DNA of 64,000 nucleotides from Microbacterium sp. (lineage in GTDB: Bacteria > Actinomycetota > Actinomycetes > Actinomycetales > Microbacteriaceae): contig NZ_JAFKIP010000008.1 in NCBI RefSeq assembly GCF_017305435.1, positions 1 to 64,000 of the forward strand, written 5' to 3'. Shown in pieces: positions 1 to 8,060 of the stretch. Under the pieces are notes generated by a model. That model saw only the letters and a list, made by a program, of their open reading frames with translations. It was not told where the DNA came from and did no database searches. A program made the position numbers and the translations under genes. Position 1 is the first letter of the stretch. Every line of letters starts with the position of its first letter.

Positions 1-19
1 TGTAGGTTCTCGGCGAAGA

Positions 20-137
20 TGGCGGATTCTTAGATGAAGTGGCGGACAAGTGGCGGATCCGAAAGATTGGTGAGAACGATGCGTGTAAGTGCCGTGTCGG
101 TTCCTATCCGAAATGACAGATTCCGCGGGTAGTTGGC
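20..137. repeat. Left-end repeats of the metal/envelope island
   Basis: TGGCGGATTCTTA lies at 20-32 and is followed by an 11-bp tandem, AAGTGGCGGAC then AAGTGGCGGAT (37-58). GATTCCGCGGGTAGTTGGC lies at 119-137. The first motif recurs as a perfect reverse complement at 22523-22535, and the last recurs twice as imperfect reverse complements at 22532-22549 and 22567-22584. Inverted short repeats at both ends suggest recombinase-binding ends of an integrated element; that function is inference. Bases 1-224 contain no other feature I can support. Confidence 0.6.
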
Positions 138-208
138 ATGCACCTAGCAGTCCTGCCATTGGCTGGGGGTGAAGGGTTACTCGCTCACTCGATTAGGGGC
201 GAACCGGC

Positions 209-214
209 TACATT
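209..214 (+). promoter_or_regulatory. Possible -10 box (TACATT) before the ACR3-like gene
   Basis: TACATT fits the actinobacterial TANNNT -10 pattern and lies 10 bases before the GTG at 225. No clear -35 is visible. It favours 225 over the longer ATG start at 138, whose upstream sequence lacks a ribosome binding site and lies within the end repeats. Confidence 0.35.
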
Positions 215-224
215 CGACAGGCTT

Positions 225-1214
225 GTGCTCGTGTGCACAGCTGTGGAGTGGTGGGAGCGGCATCAGGTAGTGCTCTACCTCGCAGCGATCGCCGTGGGTG
301 CGGTGGTCGGTCTACTCGTGCCGGCGGTGGCGGATCCGCTCGAGTCGGCGATCAATCCCGTGCTCGGGTTGTTGCTGTACGCGACGTTCCTGGGGGTGCC
401 GTTCACGGCGATCGGCCGGGCCTTCACGGATTGGCGGTTCCTGGGCGTCGTGCTCGTCCTGAACTTCGTCGTCGTGCCGGTGGTCGTGTTCGGGTTGAGT
501 CGCGCCGTGGCGGCTGATCAGGCGGTGCTCGTTGGGGTGTTGTTCGTGCTGCTGACGCCGTGTGTGGATTACGTGATTGTGTTCACTGGCCTGGCTGGCG
601 GTGCACGTGCGCGGCTGCTTGCTGCCACGCCCCTGCTGATGCTTCTGCAGATCGTGTTGCTGCCGGTGTACCTGTGGCTGATGGCCGGCGCCGAGGTGGT
701 GGGTGCGTTCGACCCGCATCCGTTCGTGGAGGCATTTCTGTTGTTGATCGTGCTGCCGCTCGTTCTCGCCGCCGCCACGCAGCTGCTGGCGAAACGGTTC
801 CGTGCCGGCCGCGCGATCGAGGGCGTGGTGCTGGCGGCAATGGTGCCGCTGATGATGCTGACTCTCGCCGTGGTGATCGGCTCGCAGGTCTTCGGCGTGA
901 GCAGCGCTCTCGGCCAGCTGCTAATCGCGGTTCCCGTGTTCGTCGTGTTCGTCCTAATCGTGGCACCACTCGGTGCGCTCCTCGGGAGCGCGGCACGCTT
1001 GGATGTTCCCAGCCGCCGGGCGGCCACGTTCAGCGGGGTCACCCGCAACTCGCTGGTCGTGCTCCCGCTCGCTCTCGCGCTGCCGGCATCTTTCGCTCTG
1101 ACGCCGTTGGTTGTAGTGACTCAGACCTTGGTGGAGCTCGTCGCAATGGTGGTCATGGTCGCCGGGGTACCGCGACTCATCCGCCCTCGCATTAGTACAG
1201 CGGAGAATGTATAG
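225..1214 (+). CDS. ACR3-like arsenite/metal efflux permease (bile acid:Na symporter superfamily)
   Basis: The product is a hydrophobic protein of about 329 residues with roughly ten membrane segments. It matches the arsenic-resistance permease family by the NPVLGLLLYATF stretch in the third helix, a TPC motif (Cys near residue 113) in the fourth or fifth helix, and ATFSGVTRNS followed by LVVLPLALALP near the C-terminus. Family members export arsenite or related oxyanions by antiport. The start is uncertain: ATG at 138 gives 358 aa, but family-like sequence begins at VEWWERHQ, so GTG 225 (or 231, 243) is more likely. The gene ends 8 bases before the CmtR start, which suggests one operon. The substrate is not determined from sequence. 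Confidence 0.8.
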   Translation: MLVCTAVEWWERHQVVLYLAAIAVGAVVGLLVPAVADPLESAINPVLGLLLYATFLGVPFTAIGRAFTDWRFLGVVLVLNFVVVPVVVFGLSRAVAADQAVLVGVLFVLLTPCVDYVIVFTGLAGGARARLLAATPLLMLLQIVLLPVYLWLMAGAEVVGAFDPHPFVEAFLLLIVLPLVLAAATQLLAKRFRAGRAIEGVVLAAMVPLMMLTLAVVIGSQVFGVSSALGQLLIAVPVFVVFVLIVAPLGALLGSAARLDVPSRRAATFSGVTRNSLVVLPLALALPASFALTPLVVVTQTLVELVAMVVMVAGVPRLIRPRISTAENV

Positions 1215-1221
1215 TCAGCCT

Positions 1222-1557
1222 GTGCTGACTCTTACTTCTCGCCTCGATGTGATGAACCGGCTGGGTCGGGCGATGGCCGACCCGACCCGTTCCCGGATCC
1301 TCCTCACACTGCTGGACGCTCCCGGCTACCCGGCTGAGCTGGCACGAGATCTCGAGCTGACCCGCACGAACGTCTCGAATCATCTGACGTGCCTGCGGGG
1401 CTGCGGGTTGATCGTCGCCACACCGGAAGGTCGGCGCACCCGGTATGAGATCGCCGACCCGCATCTGACCCAGGGGTTGCGACAGCTGCTCGAGGCGGTC
1501 GTCGCCGTCGACGAGGGCGCCCCGTGCATGGACGATCAGTGCGAGTGCTGCGCATGA
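1222..1557 (+). CDS. cmtR: CmtR-type Cd(II)/Pb(II)-sensing ArsR-family repressor
   Basis: This is a winged-helix metalloregulator of 111 aa. From GTG 1222 (MLTLTSRLD...) the ligand cysteines fall at residues 57, 61 and 102, the same numbers as in Mycobacterium tuberculosis CmtR; Cys57 and Cys61 lie in the recognition helix (TCLRGCG). This exact register is why I prefer 1222 to the in-frame ATG at 1207. The tail adds further cysteines (QCECCA). CmtR proteins bind DNA as dimers and release it on Cd or Pb binding. It is the first gene of an overlapping set with the CC-containing protein and the P-type ATPase, and so presumably controls them. Confidence 0.9.
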   Translation: MLTLTSRLDVMNRLGRAMADPTRSRILLTLLDAPGYPAELARDLELTRTNVSNHLTCLRGCGLIVATPEGRRTRYEIADPHLTQGLRQLLEAVVAVDEGAPCMDDQCECCA

Positions 1558-1898
1558 GCCTCATCGACCGTGACCTGCTGCCGGTGGCCTGCACGCTGAC
1601 GCCCGGCGCTGGTGCTGCACAGCTAGCCGCGTGGCAGGAATTCAACGACGACTACCTCCTCGACATCGACAGGACGGCCGCCCAGATCACCGTCCACTAC
1701 CCAAAGATCGACGACGCGACCGCCCGGCTGACGGAGCTGGTCCGCACCGAGCAGTCCTGCTGCGCGTTCGCGACTTGGGCGATCGACACGACCCACCCCG
1801 ACCTGCGCCTTTCCGTTACCGGCACCGATGACGCACTGGCCGCGCTCACGTTCCTAGAGCAGACGCCCGCCCCCGCAACGAAGGAGAGCGTGCAGTGA
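1554..1898 (+). CDS. Small cysteine-pair protein between cmtR and the ATPase gene
   Basis: The product is a soluble protein of 114 aa. ATG 1554 overlaps the cmtR stop (ATGA), which points to translational coupling. It has no signal peptide or membrane segment. The central EQSCCAF motif resembles small proteins I know from actinobacterial mercury and arsenic operons, which carry an E-x-x-CC-x-F core, so a metal-binding or metal-delivery role is plausible. In M. tuberculosis the slot between cmtR and ctpG holds Rv1993c (PacL2), a membrane protein. This protein lacks the PacL membrane helix and is not that family. Exact function unknown. Confidence 0.75.
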   Translation: MSLIDRDLLPVACTLTPGAGAAQLAAWQEFNDDYLLDIDRTAAQITVHYPKIDDATARLTELVRTEQSCCAFATWAIDTTHPDLRLSVTGTDDALAALTFLEQTPAPATKESVQ

Positions 1899-4000
1899 GC
1901 GAAGAGTGTTGCGGCCCCAACGAGCCGCGCAAGCCCGGTACGGTCCGGCGCATCGAACTGTCCCGGCCGCTCTCGACCGGTGACGCCTGCTGCGCCGCGG
2001 AACCCTCCTCCAAGACCGCGGCGCCAAGCGCGGTGCACGATGCGGGCGATGCCTGCTGCGGCCCCGACCTCGCCACCACCCCCACCGAGGCGGACGAGGA
2101 GCCGGAGGTCCGCCCGCCCTGGTGGCGCGACTTCGCGTTGCTTCCCTCCGCGCTGTCCGGGCTGTTCCTCCTCGCCGGATACACGTTCGAGTGGACTGGT
2201 CTGCACATCCCGGCGCTGGTGCTGCAGTGGGCGGCGCTGCTCGCCGGCGCCTACACCTTCGTCCCCGGCGCGATCCGCCGCCTCATCCGCGGTCGCCTCG
2301 GGGTCGGGCTGCTGATGACCATCGCCGCGATCGGCGCGGTCCTGCTCGGCCACGTTGGCGAGGCCGCGACCCTGGCGTTCCTGTTCTCCCTGGCCGAGGC
2401 GCTTGAAGACCGGGCGATGGACCGCGCCAAGGAAGGCTTGCGCGCCCTTCTGTCCCTCATCCCCGACACTGTCCGCGTCTCCCGCCTAACCAGCGACGTC
2501 ACGATCCCCGCCGCGGACGTGCGTGAGCTGGACATCCTCGTCATCGGTGCCGGCGATCGCATCGCCACAGACGGCGTGGTCGTGGAGGGTAGGTCGAGCC
2601 TGGACACGTCGGCGATCACGGGCGAGTCGATCCCGGTCGAGGTCGGCCCCGGCGATCCGGTCGCCGCCGGTTCGGTCAACGGGGCGGCGACGTTGCGGAT
2701 CGAGGCAACTGCGGACGGCCGCGACAACTCCCTCACCCAGATCGTCGCCCTCGTGGAGCAGGCCCACGCCCGCAAGGGCAACCGGGCACGCCTCGCCGAC
2801 CGGATCGCGAAGCCGCTCGTTCCCGTCGTCCTGATCGCCGCTGCCGTGGTCGCCCTGTTCGGGCTGCTGGTCGGCGACCCGTGGACCTGGATCGAACGCG
2901 CCCTCGTCGTCCTGGTTGCGGCATCCCCGTGCGCGCTGGCCATCGCGGTGCCCGTGACGGTGATCAGCGCGATCGGAGCGGCGTCAAAGTTCGGCGTCGT
3001 CATCAAGTCAGGTGAAGCGTTCGAGCAGCTCGGCACGATCCGCGCCGTCGCCCTCGACAAGACCGGCACCCTCACCCGCAACGAGCCCACCGTCGTCGAC
3101 GTCCAGCCCGCACCCGGTATCACCCGCGACGACCTGCTCGCCTGGGCCGCCGCCGTGGAGGCCACCAGCACCCACCCCCTCGCCGCGGCCATCATCGCGG
3201 CCGCACCCGTCGCCAGCCCCGCAACGGAGGTGGTCGAGGAGGCCGGGCATGGCATCACCGGGACCGTCGACGGCCGGGCGATCCGGGTCGGCAATGTCCG
3301 CTGGCTCCATCCCGCCGGCCAGCAGTTGAACGCGGAGGCGATTGCCGCGCAGGGCATGACCGTCGTCGTGGTCGAGGCGGACGGGCAGATCGCCGGCCTG
3401 ATCGGCGTGCGGGACGAGCTGCGCCCGGAGTCGGCCGAGACGGTCCGGATGCTGCAGTCGCAGGGCATTGAGACCATCATGCTCACCGGCGACAACACCC
3501 GCACCGCCCACGCCATCGCCGCCGAGGCGGGCGTAACCGACGTTCGCGCCGAGCAGCTGCCCGCCGACAAGGCCGCCGCGATTGAGGCGCTCGTCACGCA
3601 GCAACCGACCGCGATGGTCGGCGACGGCATCAACGACGCCCCGGCACTGGCGACGGCGACGGTCGGGATCGCGATGGGTGTGAAAGGCTCCGCGGCGGCG
3701 ATCGAGTCCGCCGACGTCGCCTTCATCGGCCACGACCTCCGCCTCATCCCCGGCGCCCTCGCCCACGCCCGCCGCGGCCGACGCATCATGACCGCCAACA
3801 TCGGTCTGGCTCTGGCGATCATCGTCGCGCTGTTCCCGCTCGCCCTGTTCGGCATCCTCGGGCTCGCCGGCGTCGTGCTGGTGCATGAGATCGCCGAGGT
3901 CGTCGTCATCCTCAATGGCGTCCGCGCCGCCCGTCGCCCCGCTGCGCTACGGCAACTCGCCACGGTGCCCGCTCGCCAGCCCGAACCCGCCCACGCCTGA
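1895..4000 (+). CDS. ctpG: P1B-type heavy metal exporting ATPase, CtpG-like
   Basis: The product is a membrane ATPase of 701 aa that exports soft divalent metals. Hallmarks are the TGES loop, SPC in the metal-site helix (residues 344-346, where CPC is more usual), the phosphorylation site DKTGTLT (Asp near 388), the HP motif (STHPLA), MLTGDN, and the GDGIND hinge. The last helix carries HEIAEVVVILNG, as in CtpG-like pumps. The first 60 residues have no folded HMA domain but contain three Cys pairs (EECC, DACC, DACC), likely metal-binding. GTG 1895 has AAGGAG about 10 bases upstream and overlaps the previous stop. Linkage to cmtR suggests Cd/Pb (possibly Zn) export. It lies in an operon induced through CmtR (inference). 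Confidence 0.92.
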   Translation: MSEECCGPNEPRKPGTVRRIELSRPLSTGDACCAAEPSSKTAAPSAVHDAGDACCGPDLATTPTEADEEPEVRPPWWRDFALLPSALSGLFLLAGYTFEWTGLHIPALVLQWAALLAGAYTFVPGAIRRLIRGRLGVGLLMTIAAIGAVLLGHVGEAATLAFLFSLAEALEDRAMDRAKEGLRALLSLIPDTVRVSRLTSDVTIPAADVRELDILVIGAGDRIATDGVVVEGRSSLDTSAITGESIPVEVGPGDPVAAGSVNGAATLRIEATADGRDNSLTQIVALVEQAHARKGNRARLADRIAKPLVPVVLIAAAVVALFGLLVGDPWTWIERALVVLVAASPCALAIAVPVTVISAIGAASKFGVVIKSGEAFEQLGTIRAVALDKTGTLTRNEPTVVDVQPAPGITRDDLLAWAAAVEATSTHPLAAAIIAAAPVASPATEVVEEAGHGITGTVDGRAIRVGNVRWLHPAGQQLNAEAIAAQGMTVVVVEADGQIAGLIGVRDELRPESAETVRMLQSQGIETIMLTGDNTRTAHAIAAEAGVTDVRAEQLPADKAAAIEALVTQQPTAMVGDGINDAPALATATVGIAMGVKGSAAAIESADVAFIGHDLRLIPGALAHARRGRRIMTANIGLALAIIVALFPLALFGILGLAGVVLVHEIAEVVVILNGVRAARRPAALRQLATVPARQPEPAHA

Positions 4001-4056
4001 CCACCGACCCCTCGCCCCGCGGTGGCAGAACACCGCCCGACTTGGAACCGGCCCTT

Positions 4057-4170
4057 GTGAAGACCCCCATCAAAGCCACCTTCGCCACCGTTGCCGTCGT
4101 CATCGTCCTGGTTGACCGGCTAGCCGCGCCGGACCCGGCCGGCGCTGCCGGCGCTCCCGTGCTCGGGTGA
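4057..4170 (+). pseudogene. Truncated N-terminal copy of the DsbA-like gene
   Basis: This 37-codon reading frame starts VKTPIKATFATVAVVIVLV and then becomes an unrelated Ala/Pro/Gly tail. Its first 19 residues match the N-terminus of the DsbA-like protein at 4760 (MKTPVKATLVTIAVVVVMV) at 12 of 19 positions. It encodes only the start of a membrane anchor and no thioredoxin domain. The simplest reading is a duplicated and decayed paralogue. It lies 57 bases after the ATPase stop. Confidence 0.55.
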
Positions 4171-4202
4171 ACCGGGCTCCGAATGGGTTTAGGTGCGCAC
4201 GG

Positions 4203-4208
4203 TAGGCT
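4203..4208 (+). promoter_or_regulatory. -10 box TAGGCT, leaderless start of the DUF6153-like gene
   Basis: TAGGCT ends 7 bases before ATG 4216. The same TANNNT-to-start spacing is seen at several other genes in this window, and it supports a separate promoter inside the island and the 4216 start. Confidence 0.5.
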
Positions 4209-4215
4209 GTGGGCG

Positions 4216-4668
4216 ATGGTCTCTTCGGCCCGGACTCCGCGCTCCACGACGCTGAATGAGCAATTGTTGATAATGAGGCTCATTACCAGCGTCGGTTTGG
4301 CGCTGCTGCTGATGTTGGGTCTGGCAGCGACGGGTCACACAGAGGCGGACGGTTCGACTCCTGTTCCGCTGGTGATTTCTGGGTTCATGGACCCCCACGT
4401 CGAGCCCGTGGCAGACGCCCCAGTCGAGCATGAGGCGGTCGCCGGTGGCGTCGTTTCTGGGCCGAACGCGTTGGTGGGCGCTGCGCTGTGCATGTTGGGC
4501 GTGTTGTGCGGGCTGACGTTCATGGTGGTGCTGCGGGGGTTGTGGCGTCGGCGGATGCCTCCGGTTCTCGGTGACGGGCCACGGATGCCTTCGCTGCTTC
4601 CGGCGCCGGCTGCCCGTGCTCACCCGATTGTCTTTTCGTTGACGCAGTTGGGTCTTTCCCGAACCTGA
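4216..4668 (+). CDS. Small membrane protein, DUF6153-like
   Basis: The product is 150 aa with an N-terminal hydrophobic helix after about 20 residues, a short His/Glu/Asp-containing extracytoplasmic stretch, and a second helix (LCMLGVLCGLTFMVVL) followed by an Arg-rich cytoplasmic tail. This two-helix layout with a Cys at the second helix resembles DUF6153 proteins that accompany copper and metal genes in Actinobacteria; the family match is from memory and only moderate. ATG 4216 is chosen because a -10 box precedes it at leaderless spacing. No enzymatic motif is visible. It may handle metal at the membrane surface. Confidence 0.6.
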   Translation: MVSSARTPRSTTLNEQLLIMRLITSVGLALLLMLGLAATGHTEADGSTPVPLVISGFMDPHVEPVADAPVEHEAVAGGVVSGPNALVGAALCMLGVLCGLTFMVVLRGLWRRRMPPVLGDGPRMPSLLPAPAARAHPIVFSLTQLGLSRT

Positions 4669-4759
4669 CATTTGGCACGCCACCCTTTCCGGGTGGCGCT
4701 TCGTCCCGGGCTGCGTGCCCGGGTTCTGTCCTGTGCCGTGTCTTGGTTTGGAGTACCCG

Positions 4760-5428
4760 ATGAAAACCCCTGTGAAGGCGACGCTCGTCACCATTGCCGT
4801 TGTGGTGGTGATGGTGATCGCCGCGTTGATCTATGTCCTTGTCAATCAGAGCCAGTCCGCTCCACCTTCATCTGGGGGCGGTGACGCATCCCCGCAGGTG
4901 GTGCGGGAGAGCTCGCATGTCCTCGACGACGGCGGGGAGGGCGCTGTCACCCTGGTGGAGTTCCTCGACTTCGAGTGCGAGGCGTGTGGCGCGTTCTTCC
5001 CGATCGTGGAGGATATGCGGGAGCAGTTCGCTGGGGAGATCACGTATGTGGTCCGCTACTTCCCGCTGCCCGGTCACTTCAATTCGAAGAACGCGGCGGT
5101 CGCGGCGGAAGCGGCCGCGCAGCAGGACCGGTTCGAGGACATGTATGTCCGGTTGTTCGAGACGCAGGCGGAGTGGGGTGAGGCGCAGGAGTCTCGCGCC
5201 GACCTGTTCCGTGGCTTCGCGGAGGAGATCGGTCTGGACATGGCCGCCTATGACGCCGCCGTGGCGGACCCGGCTACGGCGGAGCGGGTGGAGCTGGATT
5301 TCGAGGAGGGCCAGGCGCTCGGGGTGAGCAGCACGCCGACGTTCTTCCTCGACGGTGAGCTGCTCGAGCTGCAGGAGTGGGACGACCTCGAGAACGCCAT
5401 CCAGGCTGCGGTGAACGGTGGCCGGTGA
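4760..5428 (+). CDS. Membrane-anchored DsbA-family thiol oxidoreductase
   Basis: The product is a 222-aa protein with one N-terminal membrane anchor (residues 10-29), a Ser/Gly-rich linker and a thioredoxin-fold DsbA domain. The active site is CEAC (73-76) in DFECEACGAFF, and the cis-proline loop is SSTPTFF near the C-terminus. It should form or reshuffle disulfides in extracytoplasmic proteins. ATG 4760 was chosen over upstream starts because it begins the membrane anchor. The stop overlaps the next gene (TGATG), so the two are coupled. A decayed copy of its N-terminus lies at 4057-4170. Confidence 0.88.
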   Translation: MKTPVKATLVTIAVVVVMVIAALIYVLVNQSQSAPPSSGGGDASPQVVRESSHVLDDGGEGAVTLVEFLDFECEACGAFFPIVEDMREQFAGEITYVVRYFPLPGHFNSKNAAVAAEAAAQQDRFEDMYVRLFETQAEWGEAQESRADLFRGFAEEIGLDMAAYDAAVADPATAERVELDFEEGQALGVSSTPTFFLDGELLELQEWDDLENAIQAAVNGGR

Positions 5429-6447
5429 TGCGGGCGGGTTTGACGCATCGGCGGGCGATCATCGTCGGCGCCGGGCAGTCTGGGCTCGCGGTTGCCGCGG
5501 CTCTGGCCGCGGAAGGGCTGCGGCCGCAGCACGAGTTTGTGGTGATCGACGCCGCCAGCACGGGGCAGCGTTCCTGGTCCTCACGGTGGCATTCGATGGA
5601 GCTTCTCAGCGACGCCCGGCATAGCGCGCTGTCTCCGCGGCGGCTGCTGGGTGACCAGCGCCGGCATCCGCGAGTGGACGAGATGGCGGACTACCTCACC
5701 TTCGTGGAAGCCGGGCTGGGCGTGGAGACGGTCTGGGGCATCCAGGCGACCGGGGTGGAGCATCGCGGGAACGGCTCGACTCTGCTGCTGTCGACGACGG
5801 CAGGGGAGGTGCAGACCCGCAACGTGATCTGCGCGACGGGCGCGGCCGCGCACCCGCGGATTCCGGAGTGGGCGTCTCTGCTGACGATGCCCGGGGTGGT
5901 GCTGCACAGCAGCGAGTACCTGTACCCGAAGCAGATCCCCGTCGGCGACGTGCTCATCGTGGGCGGCGGGAACAGCGGTGTGCAGCTGGCCCGCGAACTG
6001 TCCGCGTCGCACACCGTGACGCTGTCCGTGCGAACCCGGCGGCAGCATCGCCCCGCGATGAGCTATCCCGCCGCGGCGGGGGAGAGGGTGCCGCTGTTCT
6101 CGCGGGAGCGTCGCCCCGAGCCGATCTTCGGCGACAGCTATGAGCAGCTGCGCCGCGTCGGGGTCACGATCGCAGCTGCGGTGCAGGACGCGGCCGGCGC
6201 CGGGGTGACCTTCGCCGATGGCACGCAGGCATCCCCCCGCTCGGTGATCCTCGCCACCGGCTACACCCCTGGCGACGACTGGCTCCCGGAACCGGCCCGC
6301 GTCGACCGGCCGCGGCGCACCCTGACCGGCCTGCCCGGGCTGTTCGTGGCGGGGATGCCGCAGTACGGCGGCCGCGGCTCCGACACCCTCGCCGGGGTCT
6401 GGAAAGACGCGACGACGATCGCCCAGCACATCATCAACCGGCCCTGA
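5428..6447 (+). CDS. FAD-dependent flavoprotein monooxygenase (ArsO/FMO-like)
   Basis: The product is a 339-aa two-dinucleotide-binding flavoprotein. The FAD site is IIVGAGQSGLA (GxGxxG at about 14-19), a second Rossmann motif for NAD(P)H is LIVGGGNSGVQLA, and the ATG motif is ILATGYTP. It resembles short flavin monooxygenases found in actinobacterial arsenic and metal operons and labelled ArsO-like. The substrate cannot be read from sequence. The start overlaps the DsbA-like stop. It lies in the + strand operon of the island, between thiol oxidation and copper genes, where it could act on a redox-active metal species or small thiol (inference). Confidence 0.8.
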   Translation: MRAGLTHRRAIIVGAGQSGLAVAAALAAEGLRPQHEFVVIDAASTGQRSWSSRWHSMELLSDARHSALSPRRLLGDQRRHPRVDEMADYLTFVEAGLGVETVWGIQATGVEHRGNGSTLLLSTTAGEVQTRNVICATGAAAHPRIPEWASLLTMPGVVLHSSEYLYPKQIPVGDVLIVGGGNSGVQLARELSASHTVTLSVRTRRQHRPAMSYPAAAGERVPLFSRERRPEPIFGDSYEQLRRVGVTIAAAVQDAAGAGVTFADGTQASPRSVILATGYTPGDDWLPEPARVDRPRRTLTGLPGLFVAGMPQYGGRGSDTLAGVWKDATTIAQHIINRP

Positions 6448-6460
6448 AAGGACCACCGCC

Positions 6461-7177
6461 TTGACCACCGTCACCGACCACGAACACCCGCACCGATCCG
6501 GCTCACGGAGACGCATCCTCCTCCTGTCCACTCTGACGACGCTGCTGCTGGCCGCCGGGCTCCTGTTCGCCACCGCGGCGCCCGCAGCCGCGCACGATGA
6601 GATCGTCTCCTCCTCCCCGGAAGCCGGATCCACGGTCAGCGTGGTCCCGGAGGAGATTTCGCTGACGTTCAGCGGCGAGATCCTCACCGATTTCAGCGCC
6701 GTGATCATTGAGGTGGTCGCCCCGGACGGGCAGAACATCGCATCGGGGGATCCGGTCATCGACGGGACCACGGTCACCCAGGCGGTGACGCCTGGTCAGG
6801 CGGGCGTGTACACGGTGCGGTGGCGGGTCGTGTCCAGCGACGGGCACCCGATCAGCAACGAGTACCAGTACACCGTCGAAGCGGTCACCGTCCCCACCAG
6901 CGCCCCTACCCCCGAAGCGACCGAGGAGCAGACACCCGACCCGTCTCCCACATCTGCCGCCAATACGTCCGGAGAGGTTCACAACGGGCCATCCGGAGGT
7001 GGGGAACTCCTCCCCGTCCTTGCGGTCCTGAGTGGCGTAATCGTGCTGGGCGGCGCGCTGGTGGTCGTGCTCATGGTGGCCAGAGAGCGTCGTCGCCGCG
7101 ACCGAGCAGCCGCGGCCGCGGCCGCCGCGGATGGTGGAACCGCCGACGACCAGCAACAGAAGGAGAACCCCTCATGA
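6461..7177 (+). CDS. copC: CopC-domain copper-binding membrane protein
   Basis: The product has 238 aa. A signal peptide probably ends at AAA-His45, so mature protein starts with His, the N-terminal ligand of CopC Cu(II) sites. The second part of the site is the D-x-H in SSDGHPI near residue 127. A Pro/Thr/Ser-rich linker and a C-terminal membrane helix with an Arg-rich tail anchor the domain outside the membrane. The start is TTG 6461 with a GAAAGGA site upstream. The stop overlaps the zinc-ribbon gene (ATGA). CopC domains usually work with CopD, and a CopD domain is encoded 10 kb downstream in the same gene string. Confidence 0.88.
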   Translation: MTTVTDHEHPHRSGSRRRILLLSTLTTLLLAAGLLFATAAPAAAHDEIVSSSPEAGSTVSVVPEEISLTFSGEILTDFSAVIIEVVAPDGQNIASGDPVIDGTTVTQAVTPGQAGVYTVRWRVVSSDGHPISNEYQYTVEAVTVPTSAPTPEATEEQTPDPSPTSAANTSGEVHNGPSGGGELLPVLAVLSGVIVLGGALVVVLMVARERRRRDRAAAAAAAADGGTADDQQQKENPS

Positions 7178-7449
7178 AATGTCCGGTCGACGGGACCGCC
7201 CTGCTGATCACGGAACGCTCCGGGGTCGAGATCGACTACTGCCCGCAGTGCCGGGGCGTCTGGCTGGACCGTGGCGAGCTCGACAAGATCATCGACCGCG
7301 CCGCCGACCTTGCCGGCGGCGGCCGGCAAACCAGCACCGCCCCCTATCCGCGCGAGGGCGACCACCGTTCTGACCGCGACAGGGATCATCACGGTCGCTC
7401 CGGGCGTCGGCGGAAGGAAGGGTTCCTCGGTGACCTCTTCGACTTCTGA
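7174..7449 (+). CDS. TFIIB-type zinc-ribbon small protein
   Basis: The product is a 91-aa protein starting MKCPVDG and carrying a second knuckle YCPQCRGVWLDRGEL, the zf-TFIIB family pattern of two C-x-x-C/D pairs followed by a WLD-GEL helix. The rest is Arg/Asp/His-rich and ends GFLGDLFDF, a hydrophobic tail common in this family. The role of the family is unknown; zinc binding is likely. Its start overlaps the CopC stop by 4 bases. Confidence 0.8.
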   Translation: MKCPVDGTALLITERSGVEIDYCPQCRGVWLDRGELDKIIDRAADLAGGGRQTSTAPYPREGDHRSDRDRDHHGRSGRRRKEGFLGDLFDF

Positions 7450-7465
7450 CACCAAAAACCTCTTC

Positions 7466-7496
7466 CTGATAGCCGGTCTGATGACCGGGTTATCAG
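7466..7496 (+). terminator. Hairpin between the zinc-ribbon gene and lspA
   Basis: CTGATAGCCGGTC pairs with GACCGGGTTATCAG around a three-base loop, with one bulge. No T-tract follows. It lies in the only gap over 40 bases in this part of the island, so it may attenuate read-through or process the mRNA rather than terminate fully. Confidence 0.4.
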
Positions 7497-7526
7497 CGGC
7501 CCTCGCGAACGCAGGAGGAGCCGCTG

Positions 7527-8060
7527 ATGGTTCGTGAGCAGACCCGGCGGTTCGCGGTCGCGTGCCTGGCCGCCGCTGTGGTGGTCCTGGTCGACCAGGC
7601 GACGAAGGCGGCCGCACTGGGAGGGTTGAGTCAGGAGGAGCGGATCCCGCTGCTGGGGGATCTGCTTGGGCTGCAGCTCGCGTTCAACCCCGGCGCGATC
7701 CTCTCCCTCGGAGCCGGGGTCACCGGGCTGCTCACTCTCCTCGGGGTCGGTGCCGTGGTGCTGCTGGTCGTCGCCGCCGCGCGGGCGCGGACCGGATGGT
7801 GGGCGATGGGGATCGGCCTGATCCTCGGGGGCGCGATCGGGAACCTGATCGACCGGCTGTTCTCCCCCCCTGGGTTCGGGGTCGGGCACGTCACCGACTT
7901 CCTCGCCTACGGGAACCTGTTCATCGGCAACCTCGCCGACGTCGCCCTCGGTGCCGGCGTCATCGTCCTCGGCCTGAGCCTGTGGACCCGACACCGCCGC
8001 TCCCGCGTCAGCGCGGACAGCGCGGCGCCTGCGACGGGCTCCGTGGTGAGCGGGTCATGA
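7527..8060 (+). CDS. lspA: Prolipoprotein signal peptidase (signal peptidase II)
   Basis: The product is a 177-aa membrane aspartyl protease that cleaves prolipoprotein signal peptides before the lipidated Cys. Motifs are VDQATK in the first helix, FNPGAILS, GGAIGNLIDRL (first catalytic Asp) and GNLFIGNLADVAL (second catalytic Asp). Four membrane segments and the length fit the family. AGGAGG-like sequence precedes ATG 7527. As an island-borne lspA it would be additional to a chromosomal copy (inference). It sits immediately before a lipoprotein-type TlpA gene that needs this processing. Confidence 0.93.
   Translation: MVREQTRRFAVACLAAAVVVLVDQATKAAALGGLSQEERIPLLGDLLGLQLAFNPGAILSLGAGVTGLLTLLGVGAVVLLVVAAARARTGWWAMGIGLILGGAIGNLIDRLFSPPGFGVGHVTDFLAYGNLFIGNLADVALGAGVIVLGLSLWTRHRRSRVSADSAAPATGSVVSGS

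Noticed and set aside
1554-1898. PacL2 (Rv1993c-type) membrane partner of CtpG
   Set aside because: The product has no membrane helix and lacks the PacL C-terminal metal motif; only the position matches.
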